DNA of 64,000 nucleotides from Calliopum simillimum (taxonomy: Eukaryota > Arthropoda > Insecta > Diptera > Lauxaniidae). Location: positions 29,190,392 to 29,254,391 of the forward strand of contig OX638369.1 in assembly GCA_951812925.1 (NCBI GenBank). The letters run 5' to 3'. The notes under the pieces were generated by a model, which saw only the letters and a program-made list of their open reading frames with translations, made no database searches and had not been told where the DNA came from. Below, piece after piece: positions 13,513 through 25,810 of this stretch (position 1 is the first letter of the stretch; each line of letters begins with the position of its first letter). The position numbers were made by a program, and so were the translations under genes.

Positions 13513-14472
13513 GTTTCATTGAAAAGATACCAATTTTCTTTATAATTTCATTTTAAGCAATAAATAAGAATTAATTCAAGGAAGCTCTCAATTGTTTGGT
13601 TACTGTCACCCAAAGCCAAATTTGATTCTGTCAAAATCTTTTTATAATCCAATCACTGTGCATTAGTCCTTAAATTTATAATAGCGATTTTATTTTCATC
13701 CACTTCAGCACCATCATGCAGCGCTATTTTCTATATACTATAGATAGACAGTTTTAAAGCAACAGCATATGTGCACTGAAAGCTTAAAAATAAGCTATGA
13801 CAAAAGAAATAGCCCCCACTCACACCCACACTCACACCCACACTGGGCAGTCAACTGACCAAACCACCAAAATATTCGCTGGTTCAGACAGTATTTTAAG
13901 CATATTCGAATATTTCTGAAAACTTGTTCACCGAATGTTGGCTATTTTTTGTTAAAAGCTGTTGCTTTTTTTGTTGAATCCAAAATGAAAAAGGCACACT
14001 TGAAACATTTTGCCGGGATTAACGCCTCTTAACGACAACAACAGTAATGGCAAAAACAACCAAAACAAAAAGTATAAGGGACAGCTTAACTGCTGCTTCT
14101 ATGTCTGTTGCCGCTGTCGTTGTTGTATCCTTCCTTCCTTTACTTCCTGTATTGATTGTAATTTTATTCAAACATGATATTCAATGCAACCCATTGGCGC
14201 TGCTTGTGTTTGTTGGATTTCGATAAATGCAACAACGCTTTTGGACTTGCTTTCAGTCAATAACAGCAGAATCCAATAACAAAAACTTTTGTGACCATCA
14301 CAGCCAGACGCATATAAAGTGGATTGTGGCAAAAAATAAAAGTTAAATTGTAAGTGATTTCTTTGAAGAAGAACAGCAGCAATTGTTCATTCAAAAAGAA
14401 GCGCAAATGAAAACATAAAATTTTTTTTTTTTTTTTAAATAAGATACTTAAATATTATCCAGATATATATAT
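13513..14472. other. No gene seen
   Basis: AT-rich non-coding DNA with a short ACACCCACACTC duplication near 13818-13840 and a CTTCCTTCC patch near 14130. No splice-bounded open frame, TIR or RNA gene is evident. Confidence 0.5.
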
Positions 14473-14698
14473 TTTTGTAGAATATTTTAACCCATTTTGA
14501 CAAAGTTTTTGGTAAAAGGGGTCAAAAAGATCCATAAAAACGGGACATAATGGGTAAAGATGCTCTAGAAGGCTAAAATGAAATCAAGATAGGAACAATT
14601 TTTGAGAACGTCTTATCCCATTATATCGCGTTTTGATGGGTTTTTTAACCCCTTTTTCCAAAAACTTGCGTAAAATTGGTTAAAATATTCTACAAAAC
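14473..14698. repeat. Short foldback or hairpin element (~226 bp)
   Basis: TTTTGTAGAATATTTTAACC near 14474 pairs with its complement ending at ~14697. Pairing continues through the AAGTTTTTGG and AAGGGGT blocks toward the centre, where CATAATGGGTAAAGA faces TCTTATCCCATTAT. The whole segment is therefore an imperfect palindrome. Looser relatives of this sequence are seen near 19080-19245 and 29215-29310. Confidence 0.65.
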
Positions 14699-17600
14699 TG
14701 TTATGCGAAAGATCTCATAAGGGCTCACCGAAGAAAAATACCGTCCGGAAGGTGGCAACCCTATATGGTAGCGCACTTGCACCAACAAATCATGATAAAC
14801 ACAGCATTGAACAACTTCAAAAACTCATAACTTTATAACCGTAAAAGTTACCACAATTTTGAATGCCGGACAATAATAACAATAAAATTTACTTTTAAAT
14901 AAAAATATCTAAAAAAAAAACGAAAATAGGGTGCTCTAAGCCTCAAAATGGCTTTAAAAAAGAAAAAAAGCTTTTTTTCCAAATAAAATACAAACTTTTT
15001 TTTGAGTGTATTTTTTTCTCAAAAGCTCGTACTTTTCTGCACTAGCCCTAAAAATTTCATTAAAATTGGATAAAAAGCCGAGGAGCCATGGATTTTCAAT
15101 TATGTGAGTATCCAAAACTTTCTATGGTCGTCATCTTGGAAATTTTCGGTATTTGGAACAATCATTTTACCACAGTCATATGTATGCCCAATGCTAACTT
15201 TTCACCAATTTTCATAAAAAATGGATATGTCAACACAAATCTTAATCGATTACGCAAAGATTGACTCACTAAAGAACGATAACATGACCATTATATTTCT
15301 AAGTGGCCGTTACCATAATGCCCCTAAATGAAAAAAAACGCTCTAACGGCTAAACCATTGCATCGATTTTAATGAAATTAGGTATGGAAATAGAACTAAC
15401 ACAAAACAACGATAATATAACCTTTATGTTTGTAAGTCGGCCTTGTCACGCCCCACTATACAAAAATCTTTTATACTTTTTTTGTATAAAATTTATATAA
15501 CAGTTCATATGAAAGTATTTTAGATCATTTTAAGTAAAATGCATACATATTCCAATATTTTTTATTATACTCATATTACTTAAGTAAGTAGATTATTTTT
15601 TTTAACAATGCAATACCTTTGAATAATTTTTTTTTTAACAATTTTTACTCCGAACTGCTGCGCAAAATGATTTTTCGACAAATGCTAAATTTTGTGTGTA
15701 TTCGATGACGGGACGTATTTGACGTTTCGTCAAAAGTTATTATACAATTTTGGTATAAAATTTATAGCTCAATTGGTATAAAACTTATAGCCTATAACAA
15801 TTTTGGCTAAGAAGTTAAACGTTTTTGGTTTAAAATAACTTAATAGAAAAAAATTGTATAAATTATATATAAAAATTGGAATACATAAGTTTATAAAAGC
15901 AAATGGTATAAACAAATTTAAACTTTATCCTTAAACTTTTTGCTGTGTACGCTGCACAAAATTTCTGTTAGGTCGTGTTGGAACTCGGCAATAATATTTT
16001 GTTTTCTTAGCACTATACCAAAATAACAACACATTCAGTCAGAACAATTTGAAACAGTTTGTCAAATTATGAAACCACGCAAGATTTTGCCGAAGGCCAT
16101 CAATAACTATATCACCATTGAATAACAACGCTTGATATGCAAAAAAAACACTCCATTTATGGGTTGGTGGAACTACTTCAAATCATATCTTTTAGTATAA
16201 TACTAAATTTGGGTTACTACAGAAAACTAACCATGAAACATTAAAATGAAGAAAAAATAAACTTTTCAACTCAGGAAAATTTTATGGCTTATGTTTTCTT
16301 CCTTTTTGGGTTAAGGGTCAAAAGGCATTGCCTTTTTATATTAACATAAATAACCATTATTATGCTTGGAAGTAAATTTCCATCAACAATCTACTGTTTG
16401 AAACGAATCTTATCGATTTCACACTATTTCGTTACGCATTTATTATCACAAAAAGAGATGTTTTTCTTTTGTCATAGATAGGAACATTTTTTTATGATTT
16501 ATCTTTCATAGCTGCTTTAAGAACTTGAAAGCATAAAATTTTCCATTATGGCTGTATATTTAATATTGCTGGAAATTTCAATAAAACTTTTGCTGCTACT
16601 TAATTTTTTTGCAGCAAAATGTAGATAATTGCGCATGCAATTTGAATTTCATAAGCTATGAAAAATTAATTTTCTCTTTCGACTTTCATTAAAAATTGCA
16701 TTAAATTTCAAAAGAATACAATTTGCGCATTTCATCAACTTTGCTGCTAGCAATCTTCTTCACTGCTGCTTAAGCTTTTCATTATTTTTTCTATTTCAGC
16801 ATTCTGCAAAGGCTGCTGCTGCTGCTGCTTTAATTTCGACTAACCCATATTTCTTTTCTACTTTTGCTTGCAGCATAAGAATTATAACATTGTTGTTGAG
16901 TTGTAGCAAATAGCATGATGAAATTGAATTGAAAATATTAAAAAAAAAATCTTTGATAATACAAGATTGTGAAGAATCTGTGGGGCAACGGGGAATGTAG
17001 TGCGCAGCAGTTGAAAAAAGCTGTAAATTTCTATTCATGAATTAATTTCCCAAGTGCATTATTTGCTGTATCAGCAACAGAAGGTCTTGTTGGTTCTTGT
17101 TGTCTGTCTTTCATCTAAGAAACTTCATCAAATCTTCTGATGTCTTACTTACTTTCGCAGTTAATTCTCTTGCTATTGCTATATTTCTTTCCCCTTTTTC
17201 TGCTTATTTTCGTTTGCATCAAAATTTATTCCATTTATTTTATAAATGGCATAAATCTCAATAAACTTATTAATAACGCAGCAACGTTAAGTTGCTTTTT
17301 GTTATCTACACTTGATAAATCATAACTTTTGCGTAGTTATGGCCATTGTTAGTTGTGAGCTGCTTTGAATTGTAGAATCAGAAGCATAACTGCTGATGAA
17401 GTTTAAAAACCATACACATACACTTATGGAATTGAGGAAAAAGTACTTAAAAACACATTATATGATCAATCAAATAATTTGAAATTCCAAAACTGTTAAA
17501 GTTTCATTTTATATCAGTTTATATGAGCTTTTAAAAGAATTCTATCCAGCAGCCATACACTGAAACTTAATATTATTGTTTATGGATAAAAATTTATCAT

Positions 17601-18070
17601 TTTTAATCTCATAAAGACATTCTACTATACATCGGAACTGTATACTAAGAATTTATAGTTATTATTTAAACTGCTATTTTTGCTCAACATGGTGTATGAT
17701 GAACATTCAATTGATATGCTTTAGAAATTCAATTAATTTTTTCACAAAACTTACTTACGATTTTTAAAAATTCCAGGACTACGTCCAAAAATCTGAAAAA
17801 TGGTGTCAAATGAGCAGAGAATTTTTCAAATTTTATGAAAGTCATTTAGAGGTCGTTCAAAAGCGTTTCATGCATAATCATGGCACTTTAGTGCTTTTAT
17901 TTTATTACGAACTTAAAAATACATGAAATGAGTCATACGACATCTCAAATTTTTCGTCTTGTTTCGAGGTAGGTATTGTGTCTAGAAGTAAATTTCCAGC
18001 GTTTTTTTTTTCCAAAATTTGAAACTTTATTGTGAAAAAATGGTTACATAGATTTTACTCAAACTATTGT
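14699..18070. other. No gene seen; degraded repeat DNA
   Basis: 14750-15960 contains probable dispersed-repeat pieces: a GGTGGCAACCCTA block at ~14751, also found in the other orientation at ~47352 and ~48713, and repeated GGTATAAAATTTATA-like segments near 15750-15790. 16000-17700 looks like ordinary AT-rich non-coding DNA with a GCTGCTGCTGCTGCT run near 16812. A copy of the CGTATGA-type recurrent motif is at ~17682-17715. Confidence 0.45.
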
Positions 18071-18490
18071 CTATTGAAAGATACAACTTTTTTCCATCTT
18101 TTTAGCAATATATGAATTCAGGACTACAAAAAATTTCCCGTTTTTTGAGCACAAGAATGAATCGAGCCTATTTTTGATTCCCTCGATTGAAGTGAAGCAT
18201 ATTTCGGTAAGAGTGCTCTGCATCGATTGAAACAAGTGGTACTCGGAGGGCGACAAATCTGGACTATAAGGTAGTTGAGACCAAATTCCCCTTCCACTAT
18301 TATTCAAATAGTTTTTGACCGAAGCCACTATACATATATGGCATTGCGTTGTCGTGATGAAAAATTACGGACTCATACCTGGTCTCATATTCTAGCCGTT
18401 TTTCCTTCAATGTCCACTTCAAAGAAATTAGTTGAGTTCGATACAACTTTCTTATCGTCATCAGTGACAATACAATGCAAAAGTTTACAT
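18071..18490 (-). pseudogene. Mariner transposase fragment, frameshifted
   Basis: The minus strand encodes the C-terminal half of a mariner-family (DD34D type) transposase in two frames. The upstream frame (down to ~18300) has the block around HHDNAMP, which corresponds to the HDNARPH motif with the second catalytic Asp. The downstream frame (~18328 to 18071) has LPYSPDLSPSEYHLFQSM, the usual PYSPDLAPSDYHLF region. The third catalytic Asp (PSDY) is Glu here, a change expected to reduce or abolish mariner activity. A frameshift lies near 18310-18330. The N-terminal half and both TIRs were not found, so this is an old, dead fragment. The family identification rests on these motifs and their spacing. 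Confidence 0.8.
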
Positions 18491-18672
18491 TAAGAGTAAC
18501 TAGGAAACAAGCAAAAAAAAAATGTCTTTGAACCACCCTAAAAACAGCCAAAATGCTTTAGTTTTCATAACTTTGGCAGGTGATGTCCGATGCTTAAAAA
18601 TTATGTGTAGTTGTAAAGGACTTTATCAGGGCTAAGTTTTTATTTCATATTTTTTGAACCTCTTATATGAAC

Positions 18673-18930
18673 TGAGGAGTGTTTTTTCAAAAGGGCTTAT
18701 AACCAAAACGAGGCAAAAGTAATGTCATACACATTATTTGCATAATAATCGATTAGTGGATAAATCTGACTTTTTTAACTAAATGTAATTAATTTCAAGC
18801 CATCAGGTAAACTTTTCGTGAAAAAAGAACCCAGTTTTATTTATTTATAACAAAGTATCAGGCAATTAATATTATGATACTACTTTTGCCACGTTTTGGT
18901 TATAAGCCCTTTTGAAAAATAACTCCTCAA
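18673..18930. mobile_element. MITE family M1, copy 1
   Basis: A 258-bp element with long terminal inverted repeats (~48 bp or more). The left end has CAAAAGGGCTTATAACCAAAACG followed by AGGCAAAAGTA; the right end is its complement with few mismatches. Inner blocks near both ends include CATTATTTGCATAATAA and AATTAATTGCCTGATAC-like sequence. There is no coding capacity. A second copy, in the opposite orientation internally, is at 44359-44600, which confirms that this is a dispersed family. Confidence 0.85.
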
Positions 18931-21542
18931 CTTCTTTAGAGTGATCAAAAACATTTTTTGTTTGTTTCCTATGTAGATGCTCTCAAAGTAAGCTTTCAAA
19001 TAAAGGGCAGTTTTTCCAATTATTTCCTGATCGACTAGGCCTAATGCACATACATACCCTGTAATCCAGAATTCATGATAAAAAATATATCTGTAGAGTA
19101 CCTTAACCCATTAACTCGTGTTTTATAGGTTATTTTAACCGTTTCTCAAAAGCTGTTAAAGTATTTAACAAAAATAAGTTTTCTACGGAAAATTAGACTA
19201 ATGGTCACCAAGGAAAAAAATGCTTAAAGCCCTAAAAAGTCCAGTAGAGATTTAAAAATATATAAGTAGGTGTTTTAGAAAATTTTGGGTATTTTTGGGT
19301 GATGTTTATACGCGTTATGTATAGCGGCCAACAACAAAAACTGAAAATTTTTGTGGTATATTAAAACACTAACATTTTTCACTTTGATACCTTGATTCTT
19401 CGTCAAATCGATGCTTAGATATTGACCTTTAATAAATGTATGCAATGTAATCAGCATGTCGTATGAGTGATTTTATATAAAGTGTGACTAAAAGTTAAAG
19501 TTATGACAAAATGCGCCACATTAAAAATGCAAAATCAATTAGAAAAAAAAGTTATTGAAAATTTATGAAAAATAGCTTACATACTTTATATAACTATACT
19601 AAACATGTGCAAAAATGCCAATTTCTAAAAATTTACTCAAAAAGAAAATCCATCTTATGAGTTAAAACAACACATCACTTCAATTTAAAAAATTTTTTCT
19701 AAGTTCTCAACAGATACACAGCGGCAAAATTCTTTTCGCATCTGTTATTTTTAAATTATATATGTATGTATGTATGTATGTTTCTATGTAAATGTAAATG
19801 TATGTAGCTTTTGTTATGCTTTTTTCTTGCTGTTTTTCTCCAACTTCTTCTTCATCTGATTCTTCGAAACTCATAAAATTTTATGATTTCGATCAAGTCA
19901 AGTGCGGAAATTATTAGGTATGGAATCTGTTTTCTTCCTTTAACGAGCTCTCAAACTGCGCCATTGACACACAACAACTAGAACGCTATGCTAGCAGGAT
20001 TTTTGTTATCAGTTCTTTTGGCACAATCCTCTGCTGTGCAAAAGCTTGTGGAGCACATTTTTAATGTTCGCTTTTCTAGACTTTTTAATTTTTATCGTAA
20101 GTATTGACTTTTGAACACAACAGTTTCTTAACATACAGATTATCTTTAAAACACTGCTTCTGTAGAATTTTTCCATCTCGCAAAGAATTTTGCTTGAGAA
20201 TGGACGTGTAAGATGAGAATTTAAGAAATTGCAAAACAAAGGAAATATCATGTCAGCTTAACACATCCCTCTTTTATGATTTTTCACTTATACTTTTTTG
20301 TGGATTTCTATCCGAATAAATTTTGTATTGAGCAACACACAATAATCTCTATACTTGCAAGCATACTTGTGCTTGTGTGTGTGTGTCCCTTAGCATCTTT
20401 TCCTTGGAGCATCCAACATAGTATCACTTTATCCTAGTAACACTCACTTCAATTTTATTAACGCATTTTTGTTTCAATTTTATTCCCTTTAAAGTTTTTT
20501 TGCCATTATTGTTGTCAAGAAATTGATGAAATAAAAGAATTCTAAGAAGAAGATTCATTGGGAAAGTTTTTTTCTTTTTTGGTAATACTTATTTAAAATA
20601 TTAAGCAAAATGATAAATATTACACAAATTGTTGTAGTGAACATATCATTTGAAGAACTTTCATATATACTTTAAGATTGGAAATTTCACTCTGCAGTGC
20701 TGCCAAGTAAGTAGCCAACCTAAAATACCAAACTTACCTCAAAAACGTGTCAAAAGACTTAAAGCAGTTTAATTCTTTTTTTCCCCGATTTTTCACCTTT
20801 AGTCCTTATTTTCGTTACTTGAACTTTATTAAGCTCTTCAACGCTGCACAAATTTTTCTTCCGCACTGACTGCTCGGGGTAAGAAAAAGTGTAGCAAATC
20901 CGCAAAGCAGCAACTAATAATTGGAAACTTTGTCCCTTTTGGAATATTGACACGCGCAGTTAACTTAATACCGTCATTTTCAATATCCCGATTGCACTGC
21001 TCTTTGACAGCGGCGAACGCTCTAGCGAAGCATAACCATGAAGCAGAGAAAGAGCAAAAGAAAAAATTAACGAAAACAAAAAAAAAAAGTGTATGAAATA
21101 AGTATAAAAAACTCAAATATCATAATAACTGGGGGAAGAAAAATAAAAAAGATACTTTCAGAAATTTTTCTCACGCATTGGAAATTATTTTCAAAGGGAC
21201 TTACTTACTAAAAGACATAATATCCCAGAGGACGCAAGTATACAGACAATCAGGCAGACCAACAGACAGATGGACAGATAGAGCAAAAGACTTTTGTAGT
21301 AAGGACAGGCGCAACAAGGGATCTCAATATTGTTGGACACAAGTTGCTACAAACAGCTTAGGAGATGAAGAAGCAGCAGTAGAAGAAGCAACGACAGCAT
21401 TTGTATGCAGCAACATGCGGAAAAGCAAAAAAAAAAGGCACTGCTAACTGAATGGGCAGCATAACCATAAAATTCGACCACTAGGAAATGAAATATGAAA
21501 GTACATGAGAATGAGAAGCCGAATAAAGGTGGGAATGCGAAT
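18931..21542. other. No gene seen
   Basis: AT-rich non-coding DNA. Near 19080-19245 lies a degraded relative of the 14473-14698 hairpin. A partial CGTATGAGT-type recurrent motif is at ~19452. TATG microsatellite is near 19760-19790 and (GT)n near 20372-20388. Small open frames (20009-20251, 20838-21116, 21178-21447) have no domains and simply flank the hexanucleotide array. Confidence 0.5.
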
Positions 21543-22113
21543 ATGAGTATGAGTATGAGTATGAGTATGAGTATGAGTATGAGTATGAGTATGAGTATGA
21601 GTATGAGTATGAGTATGAGTATGAGTATGAGTATGAGTATGAGTATGAGTATGAGTATGAGTATGAGTATGAGTATGAGTATGAGTATGAGTATGAGTAT
21701 GAGTATGAGTATGAGTATGAGTATGAGTATGAGTATGAGTATGAGTATGAGTATGAGTATGAGTATGAGTATGAGTATGAGTATGAGTATGAGTATGAGT
21801 ATGAGTATGAGTATGAGTATGAGTATGAGTATGAGTATGAGTATGAGTATGAGTATGAGTATGAGTATGAGTATGAGTATGAGTATGAGTATGAGTATGA
21901 GTATGAGTATGAGTATGAGTATGAGTATGAGTATGAGTATGAGTATGAGTATGAGTGTGAGTATGAGTATGAGTATGAGTATGAGTATGAGTATGAGTAT
22001 GAGTATGAGTATGAGTATGAGTATGAGTATGAGTATGAGTATGAGTATGAGTATGAGTATGAGTATGAGTATGAGTATGAGTATGAGTATGGGTATGAGT
22101 ATGAGTATGAGTA
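21543..22113. repeat. Hexanucleotide array (ATGAGT)n, ~95 copies
   Basis: About 571 bp of pure ATGAGT/GAGTAT repeat with only two visible interruptions (a GAGTGT near 21955 and a GGGTAT near 22090). Because the unit is six bases, two frames stay open and would read as (Met-Ser)n on plus and (Ile-Leu)n on minus. These are artefacts with no flanking coding signal. The near-perfect state marks it as a young, probably length-variable locus. Confidence 0.95.
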
Positions 22114-22315
22114 GGCGATGCAAAAAATAAGGAAAATGAGATATTCGAATCAAAATGAGAATGAGACTGAAAATTTAAACAAAGAAAAAGAAAAGAGAAA
22201 ACAAATGAGAATCAAAATGGGAATAAGAGAAAAATCAAAATTAGATTCTGAATCAGAACGAATCTCAAAATGGCAATGAGAGTGAAAATCAGAATCGGTA
22301 CAATCACTTATTCCT
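22114..22315. repeat. Degenerate fringe of the hexanucleotide array
   Basis: The ~200 bp 3' of the array are rich in AATGAGAAT, AATCAAAATG and AATGAGAGTG words. They read as diverged copies of the same GA-rich hexamer-type repeat, so the array was once longer or expanded from this older seed. The minus-strand Ser/Phe/Asp-rich frame 22150-22332 is a by-product. Confidence 0.6.
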
Positions 22316-24208
22316 ATTGGGTATTTTAACATACTTTACGATCCCATTTCTCTAACTCACACTATAACTTTGAGCTGCGTTGAAACCAATGAAAAGTAAT
22401 TAGATTCCACGGATGCTACGGAAATGAGCAAAATATGCAGGATTAATACTGAGCACAAGGATGAAGACGTAGCGTGGTGACGTTGCGGCGGGCGGTGCCA
22501 TAAAACTTTAATAATAAGCAAAAGAAAGACCAACAAAAAAACAAAATAACGCTCCTAACGGTAGGCAATACAAATTCAATACATCCATTCAGTAGATCTT
22601 CTTTTTTCGTGCCTGTGTATCTGTTTTTATATCTTTGGGTCAATTTTTGGTGGCTGGCCAAGGAAACGAACGAAAAACTTCATCAATATTGAATAAAATT
22701 TGAGTAGGCGTTGATTTAGTAAACAGTTAGGGTGGTGGTGTAAGGAATTATGGAAGCCAGCAGGTGTACACAAAACGAAGTAAAGTTTAGCAACAACGAA
22801 GAAGCCAAAGGTGTAGTCTAAAAAGGAAAGAAAAGTGGAGAAGCAGCCAAATATTATAACGCGCTGTTGTTACCCGTTAATAAATATTAATAAATATTAC
22901 CGTCATTATAAATGAGTGCTATCTTAAATGTCTTTATTAGCATTTAACATTTACGAGCATTTGGGGCGCGCATTACTTTTTTCAACCGCAGTTGCATGCC
23001 AAAAATTTTATGTGGAAACATAAACGATCGAGAAAATATTGACTTGACTACAAAAAGGTTAATTATTTTAATGGCAAAATATACCTTTTTTTTTGTCTTA
23101 TTAGTGAGATGATTAAATGTTTATTACAGGAGACCATACAGTTTTTTTAATAAAACAGTGGCCATGGCATTTAAGGATTTTTTGTGCAAAACAAAGTTAA
23201 TGAAAAGGTTAACTTAATGCTACTGAATATAATCCTAATTACACTAGTTTACAGCAAAAATGTGATCTGGTTGCCACTATAAAATTCTTATGTAAAATGA
23301 CCCCCTGATTCCGAAAATAACTATATTTTTTTTTTCTACGGAAGCGTTTTCGAGAAATCCCCCTTTTTCTGTTTTTGAAGGGGGGAAAAATATGATCTCA
23401 TATAATCACATATATCTCGTAAACCAATAAAGCCAGCTTATTATGTAAGACAACAAACGAAAGATAATAAAATTTTACATAAACGCCTCATACTTTACTT
23501 TTCGGTCAGTTTTTTAGTTTCTGTGTTATTAATAAACAATTCGAAAAATTTTGATTTTTCTTCTGAAAAATCGAAAAAAAAAGTTTTTCAATTGGGATAT
23601 TTTCTTGAAAAAAAATTCGGTAAAAATAAAAAAACTTCATTGTGCAAAAGTCTAAAGAACCCCAGTAAAAACAAGATACTAATGAAGAAAATCGATGTAT
23701 AAATAACGGAGTTATAATCAATTAAGTGAAAATACCAAAAGTCAAATTTTACTCTATTTTTGTAATTTTCCTTGCATAAGGATACAATTTTGAAAATTTT
23801 TTTTTCCGATTCGACCGATTCATTTTTTTTTTTGATTTGGTGGACCATCATAAGTAAAAAAAAATTGTTTTTATTTTTTTCGCTCGTGTAGTGTTTCCGT
23901 ATTAGAAAAAAAACAATTATTTGAGGTGTCACTTAACTTAAACTGATCTGTAAAGAGAACTTCATATTTTACTCCTTATCTGAGGATATCATTAAAAAGG
24001 CAAATAAATTGCCTTTTTAACATTGGGTCATTTGTTGATATCAGATGAAAATTAGCCAATCTATAGTAAACCAAATTTCAAATTTAAAGCAAATTTCGAT
24101 GATTTTCGGAATCTTTCTTTAACGCCGTTAACATTTTCTTGTTCGAAAAAATAGAAAAAGTCAAGTTTTATTACTTTTGTCATTTATATATTTTATTACA
24201 AAAATTTT
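22316..24208. other. No gene seen
   Basis: AT-rich DNA with long A and T runs. Overlapping Phe/Lys-rich minus-strand frames (23506-23721, 23588-23932) come from base composition. No TIR pair or exon is recognised. Confidence 0.5.
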
Positions 24209-24380
24209 GAGTTAATACGGACCAAGATCGGATGAAAAATGACAGCTCTATTCTAGATTTAGTGAATAAACATATGAAATTTTTGTTTTGCTAATTAAAT
24301 AGACAGTAATTTAGTAGGTTCACTCACTAAATCTAGAATAGAGCAGTCATTTTTCATCCGATCTTGGTCCGTATTAACTC
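24209..24380. repeat. Near-perfect hairpin, 56-bp arms
   Basis: Bases 24209-24264 are the reverse complement of 24324-24380 with about one mismatch (GACAGCTC against GACTGCTC), leaving a ~59-base loop. The arms start with GAGTTAATACGGACCAAGAT. Such a well-kept hairpin is young or under constraint. It directly abuts a fragment of minisatellite family A (24381-24640). It is longer than a typical animal miRNA hairpin but within the range of hairpin-RNA loci. Confidence 0.85.
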
Positions 24381-24640
24381 GAAAAACGTTGACGGAGTCG
24401 AATATGTTGATGAAGTCGAAAAATGCTGCAAAAGTCGCAAAATGTTGAAAAAATCAAAAAATTTTGCTGAAGTCGAAAAATGTTCCTGAATTCGAAAAAG
24501 GTTGGTGAATTCGAAACATTGATAAAGTCGAAAAATGCTGCTGAAGTCGAAAAATGTTTCTGAATTCGAAAAACGTGTTAGGAATCGAAAAATGTTAAAA
24601 GAGTTGAAAAATATTACTGAATTTTAAAAACCTTCGAAAA
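24381..24640. repeat. Minisatellite family A fragment
   Basis: Repeated GAAGTCGAAAAATG, TGCTGCTGAAGTCG and CTGAATTCGAAAAA words match the array at 6006-7560, 17 kb away. About eight units can be followed. Shared sequence between two separate loci means that this minisatellite was spread, probably by a transposable element. Confidence 0.75.
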
Positions 24641-25810
24641 GTCCTTTCTTGGCATCCATTTTGGAAAAAAAAGCAAAAAATGCTTTAGGTGTGCAATTTA
24701 CGAATTAATAATAAAATATTCTTTTTCTATTACAAATTCTACTCCAATGCCAGTTTAATCATTGAAAAAGCCGTAAGATAAAAATATATAAAGAGCAAAG
24801 TCCGGAAAAAAATCGCTGAGCTGCATATAAATGCTTACTTATATCACATTATTAAAAGCAACAGACGATGTAGATGAACACAAAAAAAAAGCACTTAAGA
24901 AAATTTCTCAGTTACAAAGAGCGCTGCGAACGTTAACGCTGTTTATATTGATATTTCGTCGAAGAAAAGTTTAAGCGCATCAAAATATGATGGGGTTTTT
25001 TTGATGCTTTTTTTTTTTTTTTTTTTGTTTTCTTTCTTTTGTTCCGCATAATACTTACTAAAAAGGGAGTAAAGATAATGGAAGGGCAACTATTGCTTTT
25101 AGAACTTTATTGAATTTTTATCGTGTTTTTGTCAAGTCACTAAAGCAGCTATTCGCTTTCACATTTCATCCTTTTTTGTTTTTTTTTTCTATAGTTTGTG
25201 CAAAGTTTTTTAAATGCAAGCAAGTATCCTTTTAGAAAAAAAAAAAACGAGTAGAGTGACTTCATTGCGCTTTAAAAGCTAATGCTTCTTTTATCACTTT
25301 TTCGTGTTTAAGTTTTAAAAGAGTTGGATGTTTTTGCTTCTTTTCGTATCACTTGAATTAGTAGAGTGTGAAATATAATTTAGTTTTAGCGTTGTTGTTT
25401 TTAATTTCAAAATTAAAAGCTTTCAAATTAAAGAAGTCTACGTTTTTGTTAGATTAAATATTCAGCATTTACCTTAAATAGCAAATACTCAAACATTTAC
25501 TATGTAGCATACGTATACATGTGCAATCATATAACATTAACCTAATTATATGACACTCAGTGTGTATGTATTATATAAATTAAATAAAATCTCGCCTTCG
25601 TGCGACGTTGCCTTATTGACACATGTGTGGGTGTGTGTGTGTGTGTGTGCGTGCGCCGATATGCTATGCTGCACAAAAGTCAATCAACTTGCAGCTCATT
25701 AATATTGAGTGATTTCATGTGTCGTTTGTCGTTGTCTGCTTTCAATATAGGTATGTTTGTAAGCGTTAGACTGATTCAAAATAAAACAAAGAAAGAATTT
25801 TTGTAATTTC
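24641..25810. other. No gene seen; (GT)n microsatellite
   Basis: AT-rich DNA with long poly-T and poly-A tracts (e.g. ~25003-25025). A (GT)n microsatellite of about 25 bp is at ~25625-25650. The small frame across it (25600-25806) is not supported. Confidence 0.5.

Noticed and set aside
21347..22153. Open frames of 268 and 211 codons reading (Ile-Leu)n and (Met-Ser)n
   Set aside because: They exist only because a six-base repeat without stops in those frames keeps them open; the flanks have no coding signal.
24209..24380. miRNA precursor
   Set aside because: The 56-bp nearly perfect stem and ~59-base loop are outside the usual miRNA shape; kept as a hairpin only.
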